Below are positions 1 to 15,200 of a DNA stretch of 64,000 nt, piece after piece. Both the position numbers and the translations under genes were made by a program. Below the pieces are notes generated by a model. It worked only from the letters and a program-made list of their open reading frames with translations, was not told the DNA's origin and did not search any database. Each line of letters starts with the position of its first letter. The stretch's first letter is position 1. The stretch is from Aptenodytes patagonicus (lineage: Eukaryota > Chordata > Aves > Sphenisciformes > Spheniscidae): contig NC_134958.1 of NCBI RefSeq assembly GCF_965638725.1, positions 22,413,964-22,477,963 on the forward strand. The letters run 5' to 3'.

Positions 1-270
1 GAGGAAGAAGGGGGTTTGGAAGGTGGAGATCTTGAGGATGGCGCTGATGTGACTGGAAAAGAAACCTGCTCTGCTCTGAAATACTTTCATGCTCCCAAAG
101 TTGCCCATCACAACCAAAGAGTGGCCTCTACCTCTAATCCTCTCCCAGCTTCGGGGCACCAGCGGGGACAGCAGGGCAAAGAAGAACAGGGTAAAGACAC
201 TACTAAGCAACCGTATTCCGGTTCCCCGTCTGGACGCCAGAACTGGCGGTTGGACGAGCAGCTCAAACAG
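1..270 (+). CDS. ARID3B: ARID3B exon a (partial, N-terminal region)
   Basis: The frame is open from base 1 with no start inside, so the exon begins left of the window. It encodes 90 residues: an acidic Gly-rich start (EEEGGLEGGDLEDGAD), a basic/Gln-rich middle, and NWRLDEQLKQ just before the donor CAG|gtcagt. The exon ends in phase 0. The final motif matches the sequence immediately N-terminal to the extended ARID in human ARID3B. Confidence 0.88.
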
Positions 271-3200
271 GTCAGTGTTAACGTTACTTCCTTCTGAATA
301 AGAATGACCATATTCGGGCGGACCGAGGATTTCTTTAGCCCAGCGTCCTGTTACGAGCGCTGGCTGCTTGCAAGTGCGTTGAAAAGCGTGCAAGAACCGG
401 GCACGTACAGAGCGATGCTTCCCTGGGGTACTCTTCCGGGTTTATTCTTTTATAAAGAGATTTCGCAAGACCTCGATTTGCTTTACAGATACCGATTTCC
501 AGCTGATGGTATAGAAACCCCAATCTGTAAGAACCTTTATGGAGAGGCAGAGGTTTGATCTTTGGCTCATTTATCTTCTCTCTCACTGCTGCTGTGCCAT
601 TCAGAATGGAACAGGCTGGCGTTATGTTTATTTTTGGTGCAGACACTTGCCTGCTAATGTCTCACTCGAGTTACTTCACGTACGACGTCTATAACCCCTT
701 TGTGTAAGACCTCCGGGATGCAGCCACTTTGGCTGGATTTCTGGTTGGTGCTGAGGGCAGGCAGGGAAGAGTGCGTGTCCTGCCACTGGTCCTGCGAGTA
801 AGCAGAGCCGCTTTCATTTCACGTGTGGGAAGGAAGGAGCTAACTTGCTAGTGCTTGGCTTTGGTAGGAGGTTAATTCTGTGTTTGAATGAAGAATTACT
901 ACTCCTGGTAGATAAATGCTAGAGGATCAAGAATTCTTTTCTTTGTTGTAAGTGGGTATTTCAGTTAACGTAGCACTTGTGTGCTGTTTTGTTACAGAGC
1001 TAACTTGAGCAGACTTTGGGAGACGCTCACAGCATTTATGTGTATTGAAGTGGAGTCGAAGGACTGCATGGTTCAAATAAAGAAGAAAAGCTGGACTTCA
1101 TTGTCTTTTTGTACAGATGTTAGCCTGAGTGTGAAGAGGGTTAGGTTTTCCTTCAGGTAGAGTTCTTTGAGCTAAGAAACCTTGTATGGACAAACACAGA
1201 GCTGTTTTTTCCTTCCCTCCTGCAAAAACCCTACGAAGTAAAAAAAGCTGGAGCTCCTTTGTGGTGGCTGGTGAACCACAGGTGTTTGCAAGTTTGCTGT
1301 GGGCACTCAGGGCAGTCTCTCCCCTTAGCTGTTGGTCGCACGCACGAGACGATTTGTTTTACGCTGCCACGGGCAGCAGTTTGAGGAGGAACTGCTGAAG
1401 CTCAGCAAGCTTTATTTCTTCTCCCATTCCATTTAGCGTGGCCTGTAGGCTCCGATCCACCTGCTCCTGCAAAACTGTACCGGTTTGGTGTTTCTACACC
1501 AATGCGTGTGGCAGGAACCGCTCTAAGTTGCCAGGTGAATGGCGTTTGTGACTATTGGCGCTATCAGGCACGCTGGCGAAGCAGCCCTGGTGCATGGGAT
1601 GCAGCAGGCAACCAGTTGCTCCCGTGTTTTCTCGGGGCTTGCTTCTCAAGAGGGGTTGGGTTGGGGGAAAAAAGGTTACTCAAGCTGTTGTAGGGAAATG
1701 AGGTGGGTATGTCGGTCAGGGGACGGTCGCTGGAGAAATTGCTTCAGAGTTTACTGGATTGGAGTGACTGGCGAAAACTTCCTCTTTCGGGTCTCTGGGT
1801 GGAGAATAGTAGGCAGGGCTCTGGTGGTGTTAGGGGGATGGCTTTCTAAAAAAAAAAAACCAACAAACCAACAAACTTAGCATTAGCCTTTGGCTGTTTT
1901 TATTTCTAGCTCGGCCGGTGCTAACAAGTATGTCATTGTGCTTCTTTCCAATACTTGCTTATCTTGTGAGAGTCCTGTGAATCTTACTGAATTAATAGGC
2001 TTGATTCTTAGGTCATTCGCCCTGTTCTGGGAAGACAAATGACCATAAGCATGCCAGATCTGGTCTTAGCTGATGTGGAAGAGCAAAAAAGTAGAAAATA
2101 AAATACTGTTTTACAATTGGCATACTGTGCACGAATACTGATCCAGTTACTTTGGCCCATGTCAGCAGTAATCAAGTATTTTGGTAGTAGGTTGCAGCTT
2201 AGTCTGATGGCTGGCCAACTTATTCTGGAAGCCAAAGTGCGCAAAGCTTCACCAGGAAGCAAAACTAAAAGAAAAACCCTCTCGCTGCTGTGTTGAAGTA
2301 ATCTGTTTCACTGCAAGGGAGGCAGGCAGTACCGCAGTAAAGAACGGAATTAGAGAAATTCACGGGCATTCAGTTAAGGAATGGATTATAAAGGCATATC
2401 AGGGATGTGCTGTGCTACACCACTTCTGGATGGTGGGAAAGCGTGGCAGAAAGTGGGCAGGTTCACATGTTGTCCTGAAATACTGTCTCCTGGTGCTGTC
2501 ACTGAAGGTGGAGTACTGGGCTAGATGGTCTGCCCCAGCGAGGCACGGCTTACATTCGTAATCACGCCGGTGAGCGATGTTGTTACGGTGCTATGGCGTG
2601 CTCAGCAGGCCATATTGAAGTGCCCAACGTTAGCCATGCTGGTGCAGTATATTCACCTTGAGTAGGGTAAATATTGCAGATCAACTTGTTTGCGTTCACC
2701 AGTGGAGTCTGCATACCAGGGAGTAAAAATTTAACTGCAGTATACCAGGTCAGAGCTGGTGAGCGGGGGGCTGCGTGGAGGTAGGAATAACCTGGGGGGG
2801 GGGGAGACAGACAGACTAGAACTGTTAGCTGGCATGACAGCAAGGGGGGAGAAATGTGTGCGTAGCTGTGGACTGTCCGCATAATTCTGTTTGCTAAATG
2901 GTAGCACGCTGCCCTTGCTTGAATTTTTTCATTTCAAATGCATGCTTTAAAGATACTGGGCTTTTTCTTTTGTCTTCGTGTAAAACGGTTTCGAGGCAGA
3001 AAAATCAGGATCGAATGCAGAAGTGCCTGTGTTCTCCAGTTTGTTTTCAAAACGATTCCCAAACTTATCTTTTTTTTTTTAGCTTCTGTTGAGATGGAGG
3101 CTAATAACCAGTCAGCATACGCTGCTTCCAGCTAGCTCTGCTCTGGGAGTATTTGTGGTATGCATAATGGCTGTTGCTTGCGGAAGAGGGGGAAAAAGTC

Positions 3201-6200
3201 ACTTCTATTTCTTCTTTCAAGTGTGGATTGTTCTTCTGAAAGTGACGCCCTTGGAGAAAAATGTATCTTGAAAGTGTAAGGCTAAGATTGCCTGGAAGGC
3301 ATGTGGCATGAAGATGGCAGAAAGATGGAAACTACCGGCAAGATGAAGCCCCGTTCTGTTCGGTCCCGGACAGCCAAGTAAATAATTGTAGAACAAGCTG
3401 GCAGACAAAAGAGCTGGCTCAGCTTATGACACAGGGGCGGTGGGAATCCTGTCAGCACAAAACAACAAGGGAGTGGAGTTGCTTGTCGGGGAGTTGCAGT
3501 CCCGAAAGAAGAGCCGGGGGGCGGGGGAGCCTGTGCTCAGCTCGCTCGCTCCTCGGACTTGCTTGAATCCCATGCAAATCCATCATGGCTCCGACAGCCG
3601 AAGGCTCCCGCAGCCGTCCTCGAAAAGGGCGTTGTGGGCTGCCTGTCTGTGAAGAAAAATGAGCTTTTAATTCCGCGGGTGAAAACGTTGCTTTTAGCAG
3701 ATGGTTGGGTGTGGGTCCTCGTCCCGTGGGTTCTTGCATTGCTTGGCGATGTCTCTGGTTACCAGGGAGAGCCGTGTAGGAAAGGCAGGACCACAGCCGC
3801 CGTCTTGCTGGTGCTGCTTGCTCCTTTTCCACTCGAGGCTGGTGTGCAGCACCAGCGTGAGCAATTTTGTCAGGCTGTTACTACAGCACGCACATTAGTA
3901 CGTGCATTCCTTCACGGAATGTAAAAATACAGCCAAGGTTTTCAGGCATCAGCTGATACTTAATGCCTTCTTAAATGCAGCAAGGTAAGTCGCCATAAAG
4001 CAGCTGTCTGACTTCCAGAGAGTGGTTTGTGGTCTGGTTTTTGGGGATGTCTCATGTTAGATTCTCAGAAATCACCAGTCACTCCTGAAAATCCTGACCC
4101 AAACTTTTACAAAGGTCATGGTGTTTATTAAGATAAGTCAGCTTAAAATAATTACTTTGCTTTTGCTCTAGGGTCTAGGAATGAGTGGCTGAGATTCCAT
4201 AACCTTAAGTATGTGCCTCAAGTGTTGTGCGTATTGAGGTATTGCTCAGGAGATACTCATTAATCCAGAGGGGGTGAAGGTCCCAGGAATAGAAAAGTTG
4301 CATTTCACACGGTGCATTTTTTTGCCTCCTAGTTATTGCAGATATCCAGGGCCCAATTCAGGGGTTGGATTTTTAATTCCTTACGCGGGTCACTGGGTAT
4401 TTTTCTTTTTCTGATGTAGTGGGAGGAGAATTCTTCATTAATAGCCGACATTAGGTATTCGGTTTCTCTTTTACTGAAAGCTGTTTTCCGTAGGAACAGA
4501 TTGTAATTCTTAAATTGCCAATTGCTGCTTCTCCTGCATTCCTGCTTTAGGTTTGTTTTGATGAAGTCTTCATCCCTGCGGCAGTCTGCTTCTGCTGTAG
4601 CACCTAGCTTGGAGTTCGTGCTGATATGTAACTTGAAGTACAGCATTAGTGGCGGGAGCAGAGCAGGATCTTGGTTATAAAGTCTCCTTTTTGTTTAATA
4701 TAACAAATAATGTGTGGGAGAAGAGAACCAAGAAACCGTCTCCGCTAATGACTGTAGGCAGCAAGCTCACAAACAGCTTGTATTAGACATCAGAGAATTC
4801 CCCCAGATCTTCATCTCCAGGAGCCATTCCATAGGCTTCATCAAGGTTATGCTATATTGCAGGGACTGTGCTATATCTGGAGGCAGAGCAAAGGAGCAGA
4901 GCGAGGAGCTCGTTTATATCCCGGGGAAGATACGGCTCATTTTAGGATTTGTTTGGGCGCTAAATTTATCTTTAGGAATAGTTGCGGCTTGTCTCCTTTG
5001 GTGCCAATTCATAGGAATTCTAGCTAACACTGGAGAACAGTAGGTGGAAAGAGCTCGAATGTGTTGTCTTCTTACACTTCTGTTTTTCTCACTTCACGGT
5101 AAATCTGAGACTCTCTCATGTGGCAGTGAGAATTTCTCTTCCCACAGCCATGTAGCACTGAGCAAATCTACTTGTCACTTAGGTTTTAGTTAATTCCTCT
5201 GAGTATTTGTGAATAGGAGTCATTCACAAAGAGTCCAACTTTTCCTTAAGGATAAGGAAGCAGATTCCTGTTTTGCAAAGAATTGTGTTGGTGCTGCCGT
5301 CACTAGGTCATGGGAGCACATAAAAGAAACTTAATAAAAAAAGGAATTAATCTGTTAACTTCAGTCCATTCTTTTTCTTTCCTTCCCCATCCTCCCTGCC
5401 GTTCCTGAAATCACTAAAATGTTTTCAAAACCCATCTTTGAAGCTTGTAGACTTTGAATTGAGCTCTGTTATTAGTAAGACGGGGAAGAGTTTGTTCCAA
5501 TTTCAGCCGAGCTTTACCAGGCAGCTTGTGCGGGCAGTAATTATAACTTGGTTCTCCATGCTTGAGAACTTGCAGCTCAGGGCAGTAGTCCTGATCTTAT
5601 CAGCGTTTTGTAGTACAACAGTTTTCTTTATAATAGCATCTGTTTCACTTCCTAAGGCTTAACTCTACCCACAAAAGGAATTTCTGTGGATTCTCTGATA
5701 ATCCTGAAATTGCTGCCCCTGTACCTTTTCATTGACTCGGTGCTTTCAGTTAACCCATGGGGTAGGGGAGGGGCTTTCTTTTTCCCTGCAACATTTAGCC
5801 TTGTCCCTAAGTGGACATTTCAGCAGATTCTGGCCTAAAACCTCTGTCAAAACTGCAGGTCTGCAGTAAGCAGGTGCAGAATGATTTTGAGTTTCATGCC
5901 AGAAGTTTTCTCCTCTTTTCTTTTACATAGTAAAGCTTTAGTGGGTTCTCTCCGGTTCAGAGTTTGCCATTTGGATACAACTTTGTAGTCTGGTAAAACC
6001 TCATCGGGCTTTAGCTGAGCCCCCAGCCTGAAACTGGGGTGCGGGAGAAGGGAATGACCTGGAAAAGGAGCATTTCCCACTTCTCATTCATGTCGCTGTT
6101 TGCACCCTAACTGCAATTTGTGCAGGCAAAACCGGAGAAGGAGACAATGAGCTGCTGTTCCGTTCGCCTTAATACTTCACTTTTTTTAATTGAGCACAGA

Positions 6201-9200
6201 GTTTTGATTAGTTCTCTAGTCTCTGGGAGGGACAGGCGTGTGAGATGGTAATATTTGAGAGGTAGGTGTCCTGCAGGGGAGGGGTTGAGGTTGCTTGCTT
6301 GTAAGGTTTTTGTCCTCAAAAGAATGGGCTGGACGAAGCAGGAAAGCGTTTGTCATCTCCTTTTCTGTCTGCTTGGCAACTCAGGGTTAACTCTGGCTTG
6401 TGAACGTGGGATTGGAAACCAAAATTGCTCTGGACATCTGAGCTTCCCTCTAATAAGATATTCCAGGTGGTTAGGGAGTAATCCTAAAATAGCTCCAGAT
6501 ATAATTGCTTCTGAAGCCAGGCCAGCAGCCTCTCGGGGAGAGGGCGGTCCCGGGGGGGGGGCTCTGATGGCCTCCGAGGTGTGTCTGCAGCGCGGGGAAG
6601 GCTCTCCGGCTCTGCCAGCAGCCCGTGAAGGTGGCCAGCCTTTCCCAACACCGCTGCCTTCCCACCAATGCTCGCATCAGGGGGTAAAGCGCAACCAGTG
6701 CTGCTTTTCTGCAAGAAACCAGATAAATTCTTGCCCATGGTAACGCAAGGGCTGTTCGTCAAGCGTCAGCAAATTCCCTTGATACAAACGGGTGGAGGGA
6801 GAGGCAGGACTCTCCCCAGAGAACGACCTGCCTCTCTGAACAGTGTTTTTTCCTTCCTGCTACTATTGCCTGACTTATACAAAGGTCTTTTAACGACTTG
6901 TGAGGATATATTGATTTCTCAGGTTCCTGCTGTTTATACGGAGGAGGGCTTCTCAGCATAGGGTAACTTTGTTTTCCTAGGAGGAATAGAAAGGAAGCTT
7001 GATACCAGAGCTCCTGCTGAGCTCTCTTGCTGTGCAAAATGTAGTTTATTCTACATATGGAGCACCTCTTGCTTCAGTAGCTTTGTGGGGCTCTTTACTG
7101 ATTTACCTGGTCCGGTTGTGCTCAGGTCGCTGCTCTGACCGCTGCCAATATTTGGTATCTTCGGTTGTAGCCTTGGCACGGGCCCAGAGGTTTTGGTGAG
7201 CAGAATAGTCCCTCAAGATCAAAGCCGAGGCCTGGGAAAGTGCCTGTCGGTGCTTGTACTCTGTTCTCTGAATAAATAAGGCTTTATTCCCTGGCTGCTG
7301 AGCTGACATTTCATGCTAGCCCGAGACTTTGCTAACTCCGCCACCCAAAACAAACCTGTGCTCTGTCCTCATGTCTCCGCAGCCCATGTGTCGTTTCACT
7401 GCACCCTTGCTGATTTGCACCGCGGCGGCTGCTGCTTGCACCGAGGTGGCTGAGAAGCACTCTCCTTATCTCTTCTGATAGCTTAACGTGGGGAGCGGTA
7501 ACTGGCTTTAAACCTTTCCAGCTATTGCAGGAGGAAATGCTAATGCTGTCCACCGTCTCTCACCTCGTATCACTCCGTGTCACGCCAGGTGATCTCCATC
7601 TCTGCCAATTTTCTGGACATATGGCAAAACACTGACGGCTTCAGCTAGCTTTAAGCTCCTTTTCACTAGCGAGGTGTGGGGGGCATTACTTCTGTGCTCT
7701 CGAGCATCTCGGGATGTAGGTGCGCGGAAAGTAGGGCGCATATATCCCGCTTATTCTCTGTATCAAACCTTAATCCTGCCATTCTTCTCTAGTTACCCTT
7801 TTTCTTCAAATAGAACAAGTAAAATAACTTCTAAAGAGTCTTTAACTCCATGTAAAGTTTTGTTCCTGGAAATTTTACCAAGTTCAAACCCACTGGCAGT
7901 AGAGAATTGTCTCCTTTAAGCCCTCTTCTCTTTCCTCTCCCTGTCCTCAAATGTAGTGGAATAAGCTCTCAGCACGACCAAAGTTCCCTATGAAAAGCAA
8001 GTGGTTTGCTGCTTGGAGCACCCAGTTTAATACCACAAGCAGTTTTGCTCTCTGGATTTATAACCGAGTACAAACATGGGAAGAAAGCAGCCCAGCCCTC
8101 CACAGATCATTTTGCCTTGGAGCGTGTGAAGTTGAGGATGGGAAATAGCTGCTGTCTTCTGAAGAGACTGTCTCTTATTCTGACTGTTCACATAGGTTTG
8201 TTGATCTGAGTTAACAATCAGCGGGGGTTTAGGAGCAGCTGGATGTTACCGTAATTAGCAAAAAACCTCTGTTTTTAATCTCTGCTAGGAAAGGACACCC
8301 AGATGAATCCTCCTGTGAGCAAAACCGTTCTTCAGATCTCTTCCTAGAGAGGGCTGGGAATTGATCTGCTGTAATAAACAGCTGACATAACAGAAGTGGC
8401 AATAATCCCCCATTAAATATCTTTCAGTTGATGGGACTCACTGGATAATTGACTTTCCAGCAGGAATTAGTGGCTCAAACTAAATCAGCAGGCATTAGGG
8501 CAGCTCACTGCAGTGTTTTTTAAGGGGGGAAATGTAGCTTTGCCTGGCCTTGACAAGAGCTATTCATCTTTCTAATTCAATGTATGTGTCACAACCAGAT
8601 GACTCCAAGATTTCAGATATTGGACCGCCTCTCTAATTCGCATGCTTTTTTTTTGTGCTGAAACCTCTTGCTATCTCCAGTGCTTTTCTATCTGCCTTAG
8701 GATGCTGTGTGTTTATCGGGACAGGGTAGTCCAAGCTACCTTGCCGGGTGGATTTGGCTGTTCTCTTTCCTTGAGTGGCTCAGGAGCACTTGCTATACCG
8801 GAGCTTTATGAAGTTTATGGTTTAAAGATGCTCGAACAGTTTTTCAGGATCATTCTTCTGGTCTTGGTCCTGCCGTACAGCCAGAGGCTGCCTCTGCTGG
8901 TTTCCAGCCCCGGTGATCGTTTCAGGATGATGATTTACCAAGTAGAATAGGCCTAACTAGAGTAATCCTTTTAGTGCCTAAGAAGAATGAACCTTAATCC
9001 AGCAAAGCTGAGCTTTCCATTTCTGTGGGGAAGATCCAGATCCGGGCGCTTCCAGGAGTGAGGGTCCTGGGTTGGCGAGAAGCTTTCCAGTGGGATTATT
9101 TCCCTCTTTCTTCAGCGTACTCTGGTTTTGGTTTCGTAGGCAAGCGGGGGGAGGACAGAAGGGCGTTTCCAAGTGTGTTCGGTGTCACCTGGCGAACAGA

Positions 9201-12200
9201 AAGGAAGGATGGCCTGGGTAACCCCTGCACCTTTCACTAGGGGCTCTAGGATGTGCACGTGGTAAAAAGATAGGGACATGGAGAGCAAAAGCAGCACCTC
9301 TCTATTTAGGTGTTGGACCGCGTTACGGCAAAGCACCTGCTACAGGGGGGTTAGCGTACTTCTGCTTAGCAGATGAAGGCAGGCGGCTCTTGAAGGCGTT
9401 GAGGACTTTCCTCTAGAATGGTTTTCCCTGGCATCAAGACAACTTCTTTGAAATATATTTCTGCGGGGAAAAATCTTAGAGCTGAAAAACTTCCCCTACC
9501 TTCAGTAGTTGCCTGGAAGGTGAAATGCCACTTCCCATTTTGGGCTGAGTGTCAGAGATTCCGGGAAAGTGTGCTGTGACAAATGCACAAATGTCCCCCG
9601 TCTTTCCTAGTCGTCTTGGTCTAAGCCAGCAGCTGCTTTTGCACGTGTTTGTGCCCCAAAATGCACATTTGCAAGCTTTCCGGAATTGTCCGCAAAGCCT
9701 TTCCCCGGCGATCCTTTCACCCTTTCATTCCTCTCTCCCTAGAACGGCAACGTGACCTGGAGCGATGAAGGTGATGGGTGCCGAGGAAGAGAAATTTCAC
9801 GAGACTTTGCCAAGGTCAGTCTGATCATGGGGATTTTGGGGAAGGGGTAACTTTGGGGAATTCTTCCCCTGATCTGTGACACGAGAGTGACTACTGAGCC
9901 CTCGCTATTCCTCTGTAGTGAATTTGTAAGAAAACTGCTTTGTCCCGCAGCCTTCTGCCTACAAACCTGCTATTTGGTTGGGCTATTTTGGGCTATTTTG
10001 TTGCCTTTGATAACTGGAATGGTTTGAACTGAGACTTCATAACCAGACTTCTGACATGTAAAATCTTAGTCAATACTTTCTCCAGCTGGGAGGAGAAGAG
10101 TATTTCATTTCTTGAACCTGATTAGCACTGTGGTCGTGGATTTGAATGTGGCAGCTGTGTGTCACGTCAGCCGGAGGAATTCATTTTAAACTAAGCTGGC
10201 TCTTTCTGAAAGGGTGCAGCTAATTGCTCTGCAAATACACTGGTGCATTTTCTTCCCAGAGCTCGGTGTGTGAGAAAGCACAGAGCTTCACAGGAAATGA
10301 ACCCAAAAAGCCCCTCTTCTTTCGGACTAGATGAATACCAAGTAGCTAGCAGCACCTACGGAGAGGCTGAAATACATATTTCCCAGTGAATCTTTGCTTT
10401 TCTGTGGAGCTGCTCCACAAGAGTAGCTACAACCAGCAAAAAAGTCCCTGGAGTTATGCAGGATTCTTTCTCAGTGCAAACGAGAGAAGGAATTAAATTC
10501 TGTTTCATGTGCAGCATTGTCTTCTGTCTTGTTCTATATCCTCCTGTATCTCAGCGAGAGACTGACTTCAGCCCTTTCAGCCTGTCACTTTGTGGCCTCG
10601 CAGGATTCTGGATAGGTGAAAATTGGATTTTTTTTTTTTTTTTTGGTTCAGGAGGTAGTTGTAAGGTGGCACTCGTGCCTGTCTCTTCTGAAAAATCAGC
10701 GGATAATGCTAGCATGCAGTGCCTCTCCTTTGGAATAAGCTGCCTGCGGAACTTTGTTTTAAATGCTTGGGTCTTTAAGCCTTTTGGTAAAATGATTTCT
10801 GCAGCAAACCCGTTCCAGGCTGGTTTCTGATATCTTTCAAGGCTTTTTGGCTTATTTTAGAGGAGCCTTTCCTGCCAGGCCTTAGTAGTTACAAGAAAGC
10901 TCTATCCTTTCATCTCCCCCTTCAAGGGACTTGGAGTTTGTCACTTACATGACAATCCCTGAAGGGAGGGAGTCACGAGGCTAGGAGAAGCTGCAGAGAA
11001 GTTTACGTCCCTGGTGTCTCAAAGGTACAGACCACTAATCCGCCCTGGACCACTGTCACCTTCCTTTTGGTTGTCTCATCTTTCTTTCCAACTTGTCTTA
11101 ATCGTTTCTCTCCCCTTTGCTTTCAGGTGGTTTCAAACCCTGCGCTGTAGCAGTGCTGTTAACTGAGTGGAATCCTGTTCCCCTCAGGGTGCCAGTCTGT
11201 ACTGTGCCTGGTATCCTTCCTCATTTTGCCTCTCTGCCTGTGGCTGCCTTTCATTCCCCCAGTACAAACACCAGATCACCCGCTGGAAGAAGCTAATATT
11301 ATTCTTTTAATTTTATCTGTCTCAATGTGCCTTCATTTTTATTTTTTCCCCCAGCTCTACGAACTGGATAGTGACCCTGAACGGAAGGAGTTCCTGGATG
11401 ACCTCTTCATCTTCATGCAGAAGAGGGGTGAGCATTTATTTGAACTTGATACGGTAAAATGGGGCGGAGGGGTGCTGCTGCAGTTTGAATTCTTCCCTCC
11501 TGAGCTTGAAAGAACAAATCCGGCCCTTGAACCTGCAGATCTGGTGGAAGAGCAGCGGTAAGACTTGAGATATTTACCTTGGGAGGTAAGGAGCTCGGTA
11601 GGAAAGAACTCTTCTGCCCTGTAACTTAATTTCCCAGACACTATTTTTCTACCCTCACTCCTACCTAATACTCAAGTTGTCCACGCACTGAAGAGCCCAA
11701 GAAGCCTGGCTCCCCAAGGATTTTTGAAACAAGGCCGAGTACCGCTGCGGATTCTCTGGTCTGCCCTTCAGGTGGCACGATCACACATCTTCTCATGTTT
11801 GATTTCAGTGGCATGTGGAAGCTGACTGTGAATGTCTTCACAGTCTGCGTAGAGTAGTGGCGCGCAATCTGGGGACTGGGAAAACAGACACCGAGCCACA
11901 CTTTCCTGTAGATTCACAATGTGTCAGCTTTCCGTTGAGTAATTTTGTGTAACTGAGTGCAGAAGCGCACAGTTCAGAAATGTTCTCGCATTCCTCCCTG
12001 GGGTGTCAGCAACTTGCATCTCTCCTTGCTACAGGAGTGGTGATGCATGTGTGAAGTAGCTCAGCTGGGATGTCACAAAAGTCTCTTTCTGTCCCCTAGT
12101 TATCAAAGTTCAGTTCCCTCATTGCAAACTATCCGTAATAAAAATGTACATGTACGTAGTAGCGTATGAAGCGTACGTCTCTGAACACTTGTGGGAAATG

Positions 12201-15200
12201 CTTTGTGGTTCTCTTTTCCTTTACCTCTCCAAGCATGCCAGGCCAGACTCTTCCAACAAAGGTGCTTCTGACAAAGTGTTAAATTGTGCTATAGAGCTTT
12301 TCATTGTTTCCAAAAAGTCTGCTGAAGGTAGGTGTGAAGAACGGACATAAAAAGGACCCGGTTGCTCCCTCCTGGCGTAATGCTCTCTGAGAGTGTGCTG
12401 GACCAAACGAGCCCGGTTGTGCTTATTTGGAAGGGGGTCCGCCGTAGTGTCACCAGCAGTACTGTGCCCTGAGAGTCTAATAAAGTATAAATATGCAACA
12501 TCTCGGTCTCATCTATTTGAAAGTTATCTGATTGCTGGGTTGGAGCTGGAGTCTCATTTCCAGTCGTCTTTTGAACCCTGCGTCTTCAGATGCATCCCCC
12601 TCTGTGGATGACTAGACGACAAGCAGAGGAAAGGCTATCCAAAATGCAGCTATTGCAATTGCTCTTCGTATCCGTGCCTGTCTTTCCTGGCATGGCTGGG
12701 GCTGACAGCTGACCTGTGTGAGTTTTCACTCTCCGGCGGTTTGAGGGTATGCTTCCTAGTCGGTTAAAAATTAGAGCCGGGTTTTGCTGATATTTTTGGC
12801 TTTTGTGTGCAGAGGCATAACCGGGCTTAATTAGTTTACTTGCAAATGTTAACCTGAGCTCACATGTTAATGTAAGGGCTGGGATGACTGACAGACAAGA
12901 CAATAATCTGAAGGGTGTGATTGGCAGCAATAGAAACCTCCAGATACCTAGAGAGAAATCTGCTTAATACTTCAGTGTCTCCTTCCTGTTACCTTTTAAT
13001 TATTTATAATTGACACGTTCCCAGTGCAGGGGCTGAGCTGGTCACCAGCTGGTTGCTGTAGGAGTTTAGCTTTTAATCATCTGGGCATTTCCAATTGTAT
13101 TTGTTTTCTGGAGACTCCCTCGTTTTCTTGCTTGCTAGAAGGCTGAAAGTGAAATCTAAGAGCCCAGCACCCATGGGGGAGAGATGCCGGGAACTGACAG
13201 CCCTCTGCCAGAGGGGCTGGAAATGTTCGGCCCTGCTCTGGGGAACTGGCTAGATTGGAAGGTACGAGGCAGTTGTGGGCTTGCTTTCTATTTTGGCAGC
13301 CCCAGAAGAAATAGGCAGAAGGACTCTGGGGAGCTAAGTTTCTTCGTGTTGATAGGAGAACTGAACGGCGTATGTTGAGCTATAGGAGGCAGCTTCTCTT
13401 CTGTTGTTAATCTGAGCTGCTGTGCCGTACTGCAGAGGAAATCTTCTGCCTTGGCATGTTTTTTCAGAAGCTCTACTGTCCACTTTTCCCATGCCTGCTC
13501 TCCCCACAGCTATCTACAGCAGGGCTTTGGTTTTCTAGTGAGCAGATGGACTCGCCCACTGTGTCCTATTCCGGGATCTTCAAAAATCTGCGAGCTTCTA
13601 CAGCGAAGTTATCATAGGATACCGTTCAGGCTTTCATTTCTCCTCCCCTTGCTTTATGTGCCAAAATGAGCATCCTAAACCAAACAAGGCTGAACAGCTG
13701 CCTTGTTCTGAAAGAGTCCCCCAAAGATGGATACAACCCAGGGCTCATTGCACCTGAGAGCAAAGTGCTGTGTTTCTTAGCTAGTATGTGTGAAGAGCTG
13801 GTTAATTTGCACCTCGTGTCTGAAGGGAGTGGAAAGCAGCTCTGCTAATAAACATTTGCTGGTGTAAAGATGGGGATTTTGCTGTTGTCCAGGAGGAGCC
13901 GGAGAAGTGCTGGCCCTTGTTTGGGGCTGATGGATTTGGGGCACGGATTGCTAACTCATGCTGAACCAAAAAAAGCCTGATGTGAAAGATAAATGACAGA
14001 TTTCACAGGATCTACTGAGTAGTTGGAGGGATGAAAAGATTTGGTTGTTGGTGCTGCTGTTAGGAATGTACCTAGAAATGTGAAGCCATGAAACAGGCTT
14101 AATGCAGATCAAATGTGCAGGTCTCATCTGCCTCTGAGCACAGCAGGTTGTCGCTGAATGACCACAGCTGCAAGTGATAAAATGGCCCTTCAGTGGCAAT
14201 AATGATGGAAGAGGGAGATGAGAGGAAAGCTGTAACTCTTCCTTTGTTGGATGTTTTATTCCTTGTATGTGTTTAGGTGAGTGGGTCCCACCGTGGCTGT
14301 GATTGAAGGGGCAGATGGGGAGAGGACGGAGACCAGCCGATGAGAGCAATTAGTGTGCAGGACTAGCTTCGAACCAGGCTTACAACAGGACCGGCCTGAT
14401 GCTAGCTTGGCAGGGATGATGCTAGCTTGCTGTATTACCGCTTCCACCTTCCCCTTTCGCAGCTCTTCTGCAGTCTCAAACCAAAGGTTGTCTTTCCTCG
14501 GACTGAGCAGGGATAAGCAGCTTCGGCAGTGGCTTCCCTCCATCTCCATTGCTGATCTGGTGTCTTGTGACAAGCTGAGCCCTGATGTCTCGAGGTCTGG
14601 TTTCTCAGAAGCTGTATTTTTAACCTCCTGCTGCATGGGGAGCCACTCTATGGGCAGGTTTGTGGTTCAGGGTATTTTTTTAAGGGCACGGGCTGAGGCT
14701 AGCGTGCTGCGGAGTGGGCTGCGTTGGAGGCATGGAGGCTGGATTTGTTCTGCCTGCCACCGAGGGCACTGCAGGCGGGAGCAGTTTGCTAAGCGCTCAG
14801 GGTAGAGCTGCATCCATTGCAATAACTCAGGGTAATCTTGCGTTCCCCCGTCTTTTGTATCACTGAAAAGAATTTTATTACAGAAATGTATGTAGCCAGG
14901 TGGGCAAGTTCATTTACTCAGATCAGCGTTAGAGATGATGGCATCTTCCACTTCTTTTCGGGTCCTTCTCACCCTGTGAACATACCCTGAAGCTAAATTT
15001 TGTCTCCATCCTTTTTTTGTGTGCGATAGAAGGCAGAGGTATGATGAGTAGTAGAAAAATGTAGCTGTTAGCCCTGTAGCATGTACTAGGTAGCACAGCT
15101 AGGCTGCTTTTTGTCCCCAGATGGCGAAGGGCTGTTAGTGGCATGACTCCTACAGCCACTAAGGCAGCCACCAGTAATTGAGCTGATCGTATTCCGGCAG